A DNA stretch of 64,000 nt from AC-32 sp963788215 (GCA_963788215.1 CAWBFX010000010.1:1100829-1164828); one strand, 5' to 3'. Numbered from the stretch's first letter, positions 1 to 8,453 are shown. The notes: generated by a model not told the origin, from the letters alone. A program made the numbers and translations.

Positions 1-1247
1 GGTAGCCACCAGTAGCCGACCCCTTCCGCCGAGCGGACGAGGAGAGACCAGCCCAGGAACGACCCGAACGGCGGGAGGCCGGAGATCAAGAGCGCGGCGG
101 CGAAGAAGACGACCCCGGCGATTGGCGCCCCCTTGCCGCGCCCCCGGAGACGGAGCTCGTCGGCGTCGCCGAGCCGGTAGACCAGGATGCCGACGGCCAG
201 GAAGAGCGCGGCCTTGAGGAAGCCGTCGCTGATCACATAAAGCGTCGTCCCGGCGAGCCCGCGCGCCGTCAGCAGGCCGATCCCGCAGAGAAAGACCCCG
301 ACGTGGCTGATGGTCACGAACGCAAGGAGCCGCTTGAGGTCGCGCTCGAAGAAGCACATCACCCCGCCCGTGAACGCCGTCAGCACGCCGACGCCGACGA
401 GGAGGGCGCGCAGCGACGGCGTGTGGGCCGCGAACACCTCCGAGAACGCGGGCCAGTAGATGCGCGCCACGGCGTGCAGGCCGAGGTCGCTCATCACCGC
501 CGAGAGCATCGCGCAGACGGTCACCGGCGCCACCGCGTAGGCGTCCGCGAGCCAGAAGTGGAAGGGCGCCGCGCCGGCCTTGACGAGGAAGCCGGCGAGC
601 AGGAGCGCGAACGCGACCAGCACGAGCCCGTCGGGCGGGTGGCCCGCGAGCGTACGGCCGATCTGCGCGAGGTTGAGCGCTCCCGTCCGCCCGTAGACGA
701 GCCCGATCCCGAAGAGCACGAGGAAGGAGCCGACCGTGTTCGTGACCGCGAAGTTGATCGCCCCCTGCAGCGGCGCGGCCGAGCGGATCTGGTAGCCGAC
801 GAGAGCGTAGGCGCACGCGCTCATCAGCTCAAAGAAGACGAAGATGTCGAACAGGTCGCCGCTCAGGACGAAGCCGCTCATCGCCGCGAGGAAGACGAGG
901 CTCAGGACGTGGAAGAGCGTCCCGACCTCGTCGAAGTAGCGCCACCCGAAGACGAAGCTGGCGGTCGCGATCACGGCTGCGAACGCCGCGAGCGCAGCGC
1001 TGAGCGGCTCCACGTCGAAGGCCACGCCCAGCGCGACGCCGTGTCGCGGCGTCCACCCGCCGAACCAGTAGACGAGATCGTGGTGGAGCGAGTGGAAGAC
1101 GAGGATCGTCGACACCACGGCGCAGGTGGCGGACGCGGCGATCGCGACGATGTCGTCGACCCGCTTGCCGATGAAGTGCCCGCTGGCGGCCAGCGCGGCC
1201 GCGGCAATCAGTGGGATCGCGACCGGGAGCGGTACGAGGACGTCCAT
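1..1247 (-). CDS. mnhD: Mrp/Mnh antiporter subunit D (partial, C-terminus off-window)
   Basis: Proton-translocating subunit of a multisubunit Na+/H+ antiporter, homologous to NuoN/NuoL, in the cytoplasmic membrane. About 415 residues are present and the 3' end lies beyond the left edge. The reverse-strand reading is hydrophobic throughout with many membrane helices and the family-typical stretches SGDLFDIFVFFE and LLAGFLVKAGAAPFHFWLAD (a Lys in a helix followed by the HFWL signature of the proton-transloc family). The ATG at 1247 overlaps the TGA of mnhC by one base, so the two are translationally coupled. It is the last visible gene of the antiporter operon. Whether it is MrpD or another NuoN-like subunit cannot be settled without the C-terminus. 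Confidence 0.9.
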   Translation of the reverse strand, partial: MDVLVPLPVAIPLIAAAALAASGHFIGKRVDDIVAIAASATCAVVSTILVFHSLHHDLVYWFGGWTPRHGVALGVAFDVEPLSAALAAFAAVIATASFVFGWRYFDEVGTLFHVLSLVFLAAMSGFVLSGDLFDIFVFFELMSACAYALVGYQIRSAAPLQGAINFAVTNTVGSFLVLFGIGLVYGRTGALNLAQIGRTLAGHPPDGLVLVAFALLLAGFLVKAGAAPFHFWLADAYAVAPVTVCAMLSAVMSDLGLHAVARIYWPAFSEVFAAHTPSLRALLVGVGVLTAFTGGVMCFFERDLKRLLAFVTISHVGVFLCGIGLLTARGLAGTTLYVISDGFLKAALFLAVGILVYRLGDADELRLRGRGKGAPIAGVVFFAAALLISGLPPFGSFLGWSLLVRSAEGVGYWWL

Positions 1248-1591
1248 CAGCCCCGCATCTCGGACAGCCGGTCAGGGTCGATCGTCTTTTGCCGCTTCTG
1301 CACCTGGATCGAGAGGGCGAGCAGCAGCGCCACGATCGCGACGCTCACGACGACGTCGGTCAAGGTAAGCGCCTGGACGACCGGGTCGACGGCGCGAGTC
1401 CCTTTCGGCACGTCGGCGAAGATCGGCGCCGTGCCGCCGTCGACGTAGCCGACCGAAAGCAGCAGGACGTACGTCGACGACTGCATCACCGACAGGCAGA
1501 CGACGAGGTGGATCAGGTTCCGGCTGGAGACGACTCCGTAGAGCCCGATCAGGAAGAGCCAGACCGCGAGCGCGTAAGGCAGGTAGCTCAT
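1247..1591 (-). CDS. mnhC: Mrp/Mnh antiporter subunit C (NuoK-like)
   Basis: Small membrane subunit of the Mrp Na+/H+ antiporter, homologous to NuoK. It has 114 residues, normal for MnhC, with three predicted helices: the N-terminal segment beginning MSYLPYALAVWLFLIGLYG, a middle segment around residues 28-46, and DVVVSVAIVALLLALSIQV. The family signature LTLTDVVVSVAIVA with its conserved acidic residue is visible. The start overlaps the mnhB stop by 4 nt (ATGA) and its stop overlaps the mnhD start. It acts with MnhA/D-type subunits in the membrane. No anomalies. Confidence 0.93.
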   Translation of the reverse strand: MSYLPYALAVWLFLIGLYGVVSSRNLIHLVVCLSVMQSSTYVLLLSVGYVDGGTAPIFADVPKGTRAVDPVVQALTLTDVVVSVAIVALLLALSIQVQKRQKTIDPDRLSEMRG

Positions 1592-2325
1592 CGCTGTACC
1601 TGCACCCGCGTCACCTGGAGCTCCTCGAGGAACTCGGTGAAGAGCAGCACGAACGCGGCGCTCACCTCGAGCGCAGAGGCCAGGTTCAGCATCGCGATCG
1701 TCCCGCCGGAGGCCAGCGTCCCGCTCGTCCCGAGCGGACCGAAGTTGTGCAGGTACGCCGTTCCGAGGAGCAGTGCCACGACTCCGATCAAGGCGAAGGC
1801 GCCCGCACCGGTCCCCTTGACGAGGTCGACGCCGGCCGTGGGCGTCACGTTGCGGTACGACCGGTACGAGCCGGCGAGGTAGACGAGCCCGAACGCGGCA
1901 GCGAGCACGACGCCGCCCTGGAAGCCGCCGCCCGGCGTGATGTAGCCGTGCGCCACGACGTAGAAGCCGAGCACGAGCAGCCCGGCGGCAAGGCCGATGC
2001 CCACGAGCCGGAGCGCGTCGCCTTCCGCGCGGTCTTCCGGACGCCCCGCCTCGTCGCGCACGTCCCGTAGGAGCAGCGCCACGCCCAGCGCCGACGCGAA
2101 GAGGATGAACTCCTCGCCGAGCGTGTCGATGCCCCGGTAGTCGAAGACGACCGCCGAGACGACGTTGGTGACGTGCCGCTCCGAAGGCGCGACCTGGTTG
2201 AGCACCTTGCCGTACGGGCCGCGGTAGTTCCCGAAGTCGGGAAGTCCCGCAACCGACCAGAGGAGCAACGCGGCAAGCCCGGTTGCCGAGACACCGAAGA
2301 GCCCGAGCCGCATCCGGCGGGTCAT
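1588..2325 (-). CDS. mnhB: Fused MbhE-like + MnhB subunit of Mrp antiporter
   Basis: 245-residue membrane subunit. The N-terminal ~90 residues (helix, then the polar GVSATGLAALLLWSVAGLPD to NYRGPYGKVL region, then the FDYRGIDTLGEE motif) correspond to the C-terminal part of MrpA, called MbhE in archaeal hydrogenases. The C-terminal ~140 residues are a canonical MnhB domain with GYITPGGGFQGGVVLAAAFG. The start was taken at the ATG that overlaps the upstream stop by 4 nt, because an in-frame upstream extension runs through mnhG in a wrong frame and is low-complexity. In canonical Mrp operons the MbhE part belongs to MrpA, so this is a split and refused arrangement. Confidence 0.88.
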   Translation of the reverse strand: MTRRMRLGLFGVSATGLAALLLWSVAGLPDFGNYRGPYGKVLNQVAPSERHVTNVVSAVVFDYRGIDTLGEEFILFASALGVALLLRDVRDEAGRPEDRAEGDALRLVGIGLAAGLLVLGFYVVAHGYITPGGGFQGGVVLAAAFGLVYLAGSYRSYRNVTPTAGVDLVKGTGAGAFALIGVVALLLGTAYLHNFGPLGTSGTLASGGTIAMLNLASALEVSAAFVLLFTEFLEELQVTRVQVQR

Positions 2326-2555
2326 TCGCCGCGCTCCATCACGATCGCGACCACGATCACCAGCGGGAACGCGACGGCGCCGACGACGAGCTCGGAAAGA
2401 GCCACGTCGGGCGCCTGGAGCACGAGGAAGAAGACGACCAGGAGAAGCGCGAAGAGGCTGCTGGCCATCGCGAGCCGCACGAGGTCCCGCGTGAGCACCA
2501 CCGCGAGCGCCGCAAGCGCCACGAGCGCGATCACGACCGCCTGTAGCGGGATCAC
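2322..2555 (-). CDS. MbhD-like subunit (detached MrpA C-terminal domain, DUF4040)
   Basis: 77-residue membrane protein with three short helices. The segment QAPDVALSELVVGAVAFPLV matches the DUF4040/MbhD motif, which in canonical MrpA lies in the C-terminal region next to the MbhE segment. The ATG is at 2555 and the stop overlaps the start of the MbhE-MnhB gene by 4 nt. Encoding this domain as its own gene is the archaeal Mbh/Mbx-style order rather than the MrpABCDEFG order of Bacillus. Membrane component; no catalytic residues beyond the conserved acidic pair in DVALSE. Confidence 0.85.
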   Translation of the reverse strand: MIPLQAVVIALVALAALAVVLTRDLVRLAMASSLFALLLVVFFLVLQAPDVALSELVVGAVAFPLVIVVAIVMERGE

Positions 2556-2872
2556 GCGCCACGCTCCCGCTCGGCCGGCGTCGACTCCAGAGAGCCGCGG
2601 TCACCCAGCCGGATCGCGCGGGCGGTCGCGAAGCCCAGGGCGCCCCCGAGCAGCGACAGCAGGAGCGCGGTCACGATCGCATCGAGGCCGTTCGTCGTGA
2701 AGACGCCCTCCTGGACGCAGACAGCGGCCGCGATCAGCGCCGGGCCGACGGTCGTGGCCGCGCCCGCGTAGTGGAGCCGGTCGATCGCGTTCCGCATCAC
2801 CACGAGGCCGGCGCAGCACGCGAGCTCGACGGCGACTCCGAGCCAGACGAGGACGTGGACGGCTACAGCCAT
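2552..2872 (-). CDS. mnhG: Mrp/Mnh antiporter subunit G
   Basis: 106-residue membrane subunit with three helices. Typical MnhG features are GLVVMRNAIDRLHYAGAATT (the R-DRLHa motif after helix 1), a central helix around GPALIAAAVCVQEG, and a third helix ending in ATARAIRLGDR. The start is the ATG at 2872, which overlaps the mnhF 3' end by 10 nt; the stop overlaps the next gene by 4 nt. The family works with E and F in complex assembly and ion selectivity. Normal length. Confidence 0.9.
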   Translation of the reverse strand: MAVAVHVLVWLGVAVELACCAGLVVMRNAIDRLHYAGAATTVGPALIAAAVCVQEGVFTTNGLDAIVTALLLSLLGGALGFATARAIRLGDRGSLESTPAERERGA

Positions 2873-3117
2873 CGGTCTCCGAGAAAGCGGATGAAGACGA
2901 GGGACCCGACGAAGCTGAGGCCGCCGAGCACGACGGGGAGAACGAAGTACGACGAGCGGTGAAAGCCCTCGGCCAGCAGGACGAGCACGACCGTGACGAG
3001 GGTGCTCGCCAGCTCGAGCGCGACCAGGGCCTCGAGGGCCTGGCCGCGCAGAAGCACCCAGCCGCACGGGACGAGGGCGACCAGCAAGGTCGTGGCCGCG
3101 ACGAGCCAGACGTTCAC
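2863..3117 (-). CDS. mnhF: Mrp/Mnh antiporter subunit F
   Basis: 84-residue membrane subunit with three helices and the MnhF-like middle section ALEALVALELASTLVTVVLV. The GTG start at 3117 gives the usual family length and overlaps the mnhE stop (GTGA). Reading further upstream would run into a frame that is not membrane-like. Part of the antiporter operon between E and G, as in other Mrp clusters. Confidence 0.85.
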   Translation of the reverse strand: MNVWLVAATTLLVALVPCGWVLLRGQALEALVALELASTLVTVVLVLLAEGFHRSSYFVLPVVLGGLSFVGSLVFIRFLGDRWL

Positions 3118-3581
3118 GGCATCTGGTCGCCGGCGTGGCGCGGGTCGAGCTCGTGCCGCAGCGCGACGTTTCGCTCGAGATCCGCGTCGACCGGGACCGT
3201 GTTCGGGCTCAGGGAGTCTGCGAGCTCGGCGAGCGCGCGGCGGCCGGCCGAAACGGCGTCCTCGCGGCCGACGGGGAAGGGGATCGCCCGGTACGCGCCC
3301 GCGACGGGCCGAACGCGTGCGAGATGGAGCGCGAGCGCCCAGAGGACGACGCCCAGCTCCTGCACGACCTTCCAGGGCGCCTGCAGCATCTTCGCGATCC
3401 AGACGGGCTCGAACCGGAACCGGAGGAGGCGCTCGCCGCGGAGGGCGAGGGCGAGCAACGTACCGAGCGTCGCCGCGCACATCGCCGCGATCTCCTCGAG
3501 GCCGGCATTCGTTCCGACCAGCAGGATCCACCAGCCGGCGAGCACGATCCACCACAGCACGGCGAAGCGCAGCGTTCTCAC
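3114..3581 (-). CDS. mnhE: Mrp/Mnh antiporter subunit E
   Basis: 155 residues: two N-terminal helices (FAVLWWIVLAGWWILLVGTN and a second around residues 30-48), then a soluble domain with the MnhE features WIAKMLQAPWKVVQELG and SLSPNTVPVDAD (variant of the SxTPGT motif). The GTG at 3581 was chosen because residues upstream are low-complexity and a hexamer TACCCC lies six bases before it, matching other starts here. First gene of the operon; the others follow with overlaps, so one transcript is likely. Confidence 0.87.
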   Translation of the reverse strand: MRTLRFAVLWWIVLAGWWILLVGTNAGLEEIAAMCAATLGTLLALALRGERLLRFRFEPVWIAKMLQAPWKVVQELGVVLWALALHLARVRPVAGAYRAIPFPVGREDAVSAGRRALAELADSLSPNTVPVDADLERNVALRHELDPRHAGDQMP

Positions 3582-3666
3582 GCGCTCGGGGTACCCGCGG
3601 GAGTGAGCGGTTGAACCGTCTTGCCGGCTAGGCGGGCATCGCCCACGCCGTGCGGGGCTGAGCAGG

Positions 3667-4716
3667 TCAGGCCTCGCGGGCTCCGACGCCGGTGGCAAGC
3701 TCCTCGACCCGCGCCGGGCCGCCGCTGCCCGGATCGAGCGGCGGGGTCGGCGCTCCCGCCCGGTCGCGCAGGCCGTCTATCAGTTCGAGCAGCGCCTCGC
3801 CGGCGCGGTAGCGCGGCTCCCAGACGAGCTCCGAGCGGGCGCGCGCGGTGTCGAGCAGCGGGACGCCGAGCGCGAGATCGACCCAGCCGGGCGGGGTCGG
3901 CTGAAGGCGGAGCCGCCACGTGGCAGCCGCCAATCCGCGCAACAGCCCGCCGGGTACAGGCACCTTCCGCGCGCCCAGGAGCCGGGCGAGCTCGGTGGGG
4001 TCGAGCACCGGGTCGGCCGCGACGTTGAACGCCCCGCGCGCGTCTCCGACGACGGCGAGGCGATAAGCGTCGCCGACATCGCGCGAATGGACGGCCTGGA
4101 AGCGCAGGCGCGGCGTGTCCGGCACGAACGGCACCAGCCCGGGCCTGACGAGCGGGCTCGGCAGGAACGGCCCCGCGAACAGGCGCCGGATCCCCGACGC
4201 CGCCTCGCGCTTGAAGATCAGCCCAGGCCGCAGGCGCACGACCCGGGTCTCCGGCCGGTCGCGCTCGAATGCGTCGAGGATCCGCTCGACCTCGGCCTTG
4301 TGGCGCGAGTAGAAGCTCGTGCGAATCCCTTCGGTAGGCCAGCTCTCGTCGACAAAACGGTTCTTCGGGCCGGGCGAGTACGCGCCGACCGAGGACGCGT
4401 AGACGAGCGCAGGCACGCCGGCCTCGGCCACGGCCTCGAAGACGCGCGTCGAGCCGTGGACGTTCGTCGCGCGAAGCGTCTCCTGGTCGCGCGAGGGCTG
4501 GATCAGCCAGGCGAGGTGGACGACGCAGTCCGCGCCGCGGAAGTGCGGAACCAGATCCGAGCTCGTGATGTCGGCCGCGGCCCATTCGACGTGCGGCAGG
4601 TCGAGCTCCGGCAGCCGCCGAGCGAGGCCGAGCACCGAGACATCCGGCTCGCCCGCGAGCGCCTCGATGACGCTCGTCCCGACGTTGCCGGTCGCGCCGA
4701 CGACGACGACACGCAT
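3667..4716 (-). CDS. NAD-dependent epimerase/dehydratase family protein
   Basis: 349-residue cytoplasmic short-chain dehydrogenase of the extended (epimerase) type. The N-terminus VVGATGNVGT is the dinucleotide-binding GxxGxxG loop. A catalytic Y-x-x-x-K is visible as YSRHK near residue 145, with SSVGAYSPG supplying the Ser. The exact substrate cannot be read; relatives act on nucleotide sugars or related ketones. The start at ATG 4716 overlaps the TGA of the upstream nucleotidyltransferase by one base. The C-terminal 25 residues are Pro/Gly rich and probably disordered. Confidence 0.85.
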   Translation of the reverse strand: MRVVVVGATGNVGTSVIEALAGEPDVSVLGLARRLPELDLPHVEWAAADITSSDLVPHFRGADCVVHLAWLIQPSRDQETLRATNVHGSTRVFEAVAEAGVPALVYASSVGAYSPGPKNRFVDESWPTEGIRTSFYSRHKAEVERILDAFERDRPETRVVRLRPGLIFKREAASGIRRLFAGPFLPSPLVRPGLVPFVPDTPRLRFQAVHSRDVGDAYRLAVVGDARGAFNVAADPVLDPTELARLLGARKVPVPGGLLRGLAAATWRLRLQPTPPGWVDLALGVPLLDTARARSELVWEPRYRAGEALLELIDGLRDRAGAPTPPLDPGSGGPARVEELATGVGAREA

Positions 4717-5273
4717 CAGGCGCTCACCTCGAGCTCGTCGACGAGTGTCATGAACGCCTTCGCGTAGGGCGAGTGCTCGGTGCGGAAACGCACCTCCTCC
4801 CAGTCGATCTGCTCGCGGACGGCCCGCGCGATCTCGAGGACGCTCTCGTAGTCGACCTCGTGCTCGCGCATCGCGAGCAGCTTCGTGACGAGCACGTCCT
4901 CCGGCCGCAGCACTGGCATCCGCACCGCGTGCACCTCGGTGACCGGCGCGCGCGCGAGAAAATCGTCGTCGATCGTCACGCCGCTCGGCTCGAAGATCAA
5001 GTCGACGAGCACGTCGCCGTCCCACGCCTTGTAGAGCCAGTTCTCCGGTGGCTTCTCCGGGCGCAGGCCGCCCGCCGCGAGCGCCTCCAGAGCGCGCTCG
5101 GCGTCCTCGGGCTTGAGGAAGAGGTCGAGGTCGTGCTCGGTCTCGGGGCCGCCGCGTGCCCAGACGGCGATGCCGCCGCCCAGGACGAAGGGCACGTCGG
5201 CCTCGCGCAGCAGCGCGGAGACTTTCTTCAGCGTCTCGAGGAGCTGCTCGAAGACGATCTCTTCGTCGGCCAT
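4716..5273 (-). CDS. Nucleotidyltransferase-fold protein (MNT/AbiEii-like)
   Basis: 185 residues. The segment GGGIAVWARGGPETEHDLDL is the nucleotidyltransferase pattern G-G-x-A...R...T/E-x-D-x-D, giving two acidic metal ligands (DLD near residue 52) plus a later aspartate in DVLVDLIFE. Families with this layout include DUF6036/AbiEii-type and aminoglycoside-type nucleotidyltransferases; the acceptor is unknown. The start chosen is the ATG at 5273 (MADEEIVF); an upstream in-frame ATG at 5294 would add seven residues. Overlaps the epimerase start. No toxin-antitoxin partner of obvious type is adjacent. Confidence 0.75.
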   Translation of the reverse strand: MADEEIVFEQLLETLKKVSALLREADVPFVLGGGIAVWARGGPETEHDLDLFLKPEDAERALEALAAGGLRPEKPPENWLYKAWDGDVLVDLIFEPSGVTIDDDFLARAPVTEVHAVRMPVLRPEDVLVTKLLAMREHEVDYESVLEIARAVREQIDWEEVRFRTEHSPYAKAFMTLVDELEVSA

Positions 5274-5315
5274 GTGGGCGTCCGTACCCCGCACGCCCGA
5301 GCCTCAATCGGTTGA

Positions 5316-6069
5316 ATGCCGGGCATGCCCAGGCCGATTCGTGTCGCCGCGGCAGGCGACGTGCACGCCGATCAGCCGAACCGCGACGCCCTTGCCGCCG
5401 CCTTTCGGGCCATTGACGGGGCCGTCGACCTCGTCCTGCTCGCAGGCGACCTGACGACCTACGGCCAGCCCGAGCAGGCGGCGCTGCTCGCCGAGATCTG
5501 CCGGCCGCTCGAGGTGCCCGTGTACGCGGTTCTCGGGAATCACGACTGGCACTGCAACCAGGTGCCGGAGATCGTCGCTCTGCTGAGCGGTGCGGGCGTG
5601 CGCGTCCTCGACCGGAGCTGGGCGGTCGAGGAGGTCGACGGCGCCTCGGTCGGGCATCGTCGGCCTCAAAGGCTTCGTCGGCGGCTTCCCCGACTCGCAG
5701 CTACCCGACTTCGGCGAGCCGATCCTGCGCCAGGTCTACGCCGAGACGACCGCAGAGGTGGACGCGCTCGAGGCCGGCCTCGAGGCCGTCGAAGGGAGCG
5801 ACTACCGGATCGTCCTGCTCCACTACTCGCCGACGGTGACGACCCTCGAGGGCGAGCCGCGCGGGATCTGGCCGTTCCTCGGCACGGACAGGCTCGCCGT
5901 CCCGATCGCGGAGCACCGGCCCGACGTCGTCCTGCACGGCCACACGCATGCGGGCCGCTTCGAGGGCGCGATCGGCGACGTGCCGGTCTTCAACGTTGCG
6001 GTGCCCGTGCTCGGCCGGGACTTCTTCGTGTTCGAGCTCGACGGCGCGACGGTCCGCGCGGCCGCCTGA
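5316..6069 (+). CDS. Metallophosphoesterase, frameshifted by one extra base
   Basis: Calcineurin-like phosphoesterase of about 250 residues. All five metal motifs are present but split over two frames: GDVHAD, GDLTTYG and GNHDWH in the first frame; LLHYSP and HGHTHAG in the second. Reading passes from one frame to the other at about 5652-5655 (GGGC), where removing one base restores a continuous protein through VGIVGLKGF. Length is 3n+1, consistent with one inserted base. This is either a sequencing error or a recent lesion. Start at ATG 5316; ATG 5325 is an alternative. Substrate unknown. Confidence 0.8.
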
Positions 6070-6124
6070 CGGATCACCCGAAGGGGATGGTGCGCGGGAC
6101 ACGTGCGTCGGCCACGCTCGCGCT

Positions 6125-6931
6125 GTGGAGGGTCCGGGACGACTTCTGAAACTGCTGCCGGCCCTTCTTCTCATGGCGGTGACGGGCTTCGCGCTCGGCG
6201 CCTGCGGAGGCGGGACCACCAGCGGTGCGCTCAGCACGAGGACAGGCGCGGCCGGGACGAGGACAGCCGACACGGCGACGCGTGAGCTCCCGACGCGGGC
6301 CGCCGAGACGCAGACCGTCACGACGGCAGTAACGACCGCCGAGACGCTGACCGAGACCGCGACGACTGCGTTCACCACGACGACCGCCGTCACCACGACG
6401 GCGCCCGGGCCGACGACGACGCGGCAGCAGGCCATCGGGCCGGCCGCGTCGACCACTGCGACGTTCACCGAGGCCACGACCCCCGAGACCGACTCCGGCG
6501 GCACGTCCTGGGGTTGGATCGCTCTCGGCCTCGGCCTGGGGCTCGCGGCGCTCGGGATCGTTCTCTGGGCCTTGCACCGGCGCAAGGCGGGAGCGCAGGC
6601 GTGGGGCAGGACGACGGCCGACCTCAACCGGCGCGCCCTCGTCGCGCTGGACGACGTCGTCGCTCAGGGCTCGGTCGTGACCGGCAAGATCGAGGCGCTG
6701 GCCTCCGAAGCCCGCGCGCTCGAATCGAGTGCACCCGACGACCCGTCGCGTGCCGCTGCCGCCAACGTCCGCGCGCGGCTCGACGAGCTCGCCTCGACGA
6801 TGCAGTCCGACCGCGCTCTGCGGCTCGGCTCACCGCCGCCGAGCGAAGAGCAGCTCACGTACTCGACGGCGGTGATCCGCCAGCAGGCGCAGCAGCTCCA
6901 GGGCGTGCTGCGCCCGTCGCCGGCCGCTTAA
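6125..6931 (+). CDS. Thr-rich lipoprotein/membrane protein of unknown function
   Basis: 268 residues. The N-terminus is a lipoprotein-type signal with lipobox LGAC around residue 25, followed by ~90 residues rich in Thr/Ala (TTTTAVTTTA), one transmembrane helix (WIALGLGLGLAALGIVLWAL), and a helical cytoplasmic-type tail of ~110 residues rich in Ala/Glu/Gln. GTG 6125 is preferred over ATG 6173 because it gives a longer charged n-region. No catalytic motif seen. A plausible role is a cell-surface anchor or sensor; not assignable. Confidence 0.6.
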   Translation: MEGPGRLLKLLPALLLMAVTGFALGACGGGTTSGALSTRTGAAGTRTADTATRELPTRAAETQTVTTAVTTAETLTETATTAFTTTTAVTTTAPGPTTTRQQAIGPAASTTATFTEATTPETDSGGTSWGWIALGLGLGLAALGIVLWALHRRKAGAQAWGRTTADLNRRALVALDDVVAQGSVVTGKIEALASEARALESSAPDDPSRAAAANVRARLDELASTMQSDRALRLGSPPPSEEQLTYSTAVIRQQAQQLQGVLRPSPAA

Positions 6932-7320
6932 CGAATCCCGGTGATCTCTCGATGCGCGAGCTCGTGCCCGCCGGCCGAAAACAGCGTGAGGGTCGTCGGC
7001 CGGTGTCCCGGCCGGCGATGCGCTCGCGGCAACGCGTAGAGGAAGAATGCCGTCGCCACCGGCTCGGACACGCGAATGAGCGGAATCGCGGCCGTCGTGC
7101 CGTCCTCGAAGGCGAGGCGGAGTGAATCCGCATCGCGCTGTCCCGCGGGCCCGCGCAGGAGCACCGGGCCGCCGAGCTGTTCGAGCAGCGAGACGTCGAC
7201 CGCGAGCCCGGGGTAACGCGGGCCGCACTCACCACCCGCTCCCTCGCCGGACCCGAGCTTGACGAGGCTGCAAAGGCCGCCGGTCGTGGTCGGCGCGACC
7301 CACAGCGTGGCCGCCGGCGT
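6928..7320 (-). pseudogene. C-terminal remnant of an uncharacterised protein
   Basis: On the reverse strand an open frame of 130 codons from 7320 down to 6928 has protein-like composition (starting TLWVAPTTTGGLC, ending ELAHREITGIR) but no good start: a TGA lies at 7321-7323 immediately before the TLWVAP stretch. I recall similar WVAP-(x)-GG-C...FFLYA-P-AHR proteins as uncharacterised actinobacterial products with an N-terminal membrane or regulatory part, which is missing here. Either a 5'-truncated pseudogene, or an intact gene interrupted by a frameshift near 7321. The stop overlaps the tail of the preceding lipoprotein gene by 4 nt. Confidence 0.45.
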
Positions 7321-7392
7321 TCACATCTTGCAGCGCTCGGCCCCGGGCGTCCATGTGTCAGGGAGGCCCGTGCGCGCCGAATTCTTTAGCGC

Positions 7393-7845
7393 TTACGTCC
7401 CGACGACCTGGACGATCCAGCGGCGGTCGCGCTCGCGGTCGAGCTCGAGGAAGAGCACGCGCTGCCAGGTGCCGAGGCAGAGCTCGCCGTCCCGCACCGG
7501 AATCGACTCGCCCGCCGTCCCGAGCAGCATCGCCATGCAGTGCGAGTGCCCGTTGCCGAAGTCCATGTCCTCTTCGCAGATGTTCTCGGTGCGCCGGTCC
7601 CAGTCGTCGTGCGCGTAGTAGGTCTCGCTCGGAACGAGCCGCTTGAGCAGGTTCGCGAAGTCGTCCAGAAAGCCGCTCTCGAACTCGTTCACCCGCACGC
7701 AGCAGGTCGTGTGGGGTGAGTAGACGCAGGCGATGCCGTCGATCACGCCGCTCTCCCGGACGGCCTCCTGGACCTCCTCCGTGATATCCCGGACGGCCAA
7801 GCCGCCGCTGGTTCGAAGCTGTCGCTCGTGCTGGAAGACCTTCAC
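7393..7845 (-). CDS. yjbQ: YjbQ/UPF0047 family protein
   Basis: 150 residues, near the family's usual ~135-140. Conserved family blocks are visible: SPHTTCCVRVNE (residues ~43-54), YYAHDDWDRR and GNGHSHCMAMLLG with clustered His that form the proposed active site. Family members complement thiamine-phosphate synthase weakly in E. coli, but the physiological role is unclear. GTG start at 7845 with GGAGGG about 9 nt upstream, one of the few clear Shine-Dalgarno sites here. Confidence 0.9.
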   Translation of the reverse strand: MKVFQHERQLRTSGGLAVRDITEEVQEAVRESGVIDGIACVYSPHTTCCVRVNEFESGFLDDFANLLKRLVPSETYYAHDDWDRRTENICEEDMDFGNGHSHCMAMLLGTAGESIPVRDGELCLGTWQRVLFLELDRERDRRWIVQVVGT

Positions 7846-7891
7846 CGTCGCTCACCCTCCTTCGTGGACGGCCGCGGGAGTGCGGGCAGGC

Positions 7892-8434
7892 CTATTTTGC
7901 GGATTTCCCCGCCTCGCGTCGAGAGGAACCGCCCGAGCCGCTCGGCAGCCGGCCCGCGCAATGCGGTAGGTGATGCTCCGCCAGCCGGAGCATCAGGCCG
8001 TGCAGCTCCGAGCGCTCGGCCTCGTCGAGGGGCGCCAGGAAATCGTTCTCCAGGCGGCGGGCCAGCCCTCGGAGTCGCGCCAGGGCGCGCTTGCCGTCGG
8101 CCGTCATGCGGACGATGTGCCGGCGCCGGTCGGCGGGATCGCGCCGCCGCTCGACGAGACCGCGCTCCTCGAGCTCGTCGAGCAGGCCGACGAGCTGGCC
8201 GCGGTCGTAGCCGAGGGCGTCGGCGATCGCACCCTGGGTCTCGCGTGAACCCTCGTCCAAGGCCGCGAGCACGGCGTGGTGGTAGGGATGAAGGCCCATG
8301 CCCTCGTAGCCCTGCGTCGCCTGATCCTTGGCCTTGAAGCCGAGCCGCTTCAGGAGGAACGAGGTCGAGGAGACGAGCTCCTCAGGCAGCCGCGGGGTGG
8401 AAAGCAGAGGCGTTTCCGGGCCGGTGATCGTCAC
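7892..8434 (-). CDS. MarR-family transcriptional regulator
   Basis: 180 residues with a winged helix: helix-turn-helix around TQGAIADALGYDRGQLVGLL and wing VERRRDPADRRRHIVRMT, typical of MarR repressors. GTG 8434 is chosen over upstream codons because TACGCT ends six bases before it. Divergent from an MFS exporter with which it shares an inverted repeat; repression of both genes, relieved by a small-molecule ligand, is the usual arrangement and is inferred here. C-terminal ~20 residues are Gly/Ser/Lys rich. Confidence 0.88.
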   Translation of the reverse strand: MTITGPETPLLSTPRLPEELVSSTSFLLKRLGFKAKDQATQGYEGMGLHPYHHAVLAALDEGSRETQGAIADALGYDRGQLVGLLDELEERGLVERRRDPADRRRHIVRMTADGKRALARLRGLARRLENDFLAPLDEAERSELHGLMLRLAEHHLPHCAGRLPSGSGGSSRREAGKSAK

Positions 8435-8440
8435 GGGAAT

Positions 8441-8446
8441 AGCGTA
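8441..8446 (-). promoter_or_regulatory. -10 element of marR-family gene
   Basis: Reverse-strand TACGCT followed by six bases and then GTG at 8434. No Shine-Dalgarno is visible, so the transcript probably starts at or next to the start codon. Confidence 0.5.
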
Positions 8447-8453
8447 GCGCGCC

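Noticed and set aside
303..1448. 381-codon forward open frame opposite the Mrp genes, and many similar long frames elsewhere
   Set aside because: High GC leaves antisense frames free of stops. The products are low-complexity Arg/Glu/Asp/Ala, match no family, and lie opposite clearly coding membrane genes.
3667..5307. A 546-residue fusion reading of nucleotidyltransferase region plus epimerase
   Set aside because: The N-terminal part is an out-of-frame reading of the nucleotidyltransferase; the epimerase has its own ATG with a GxxGxxG loop at residue 6.
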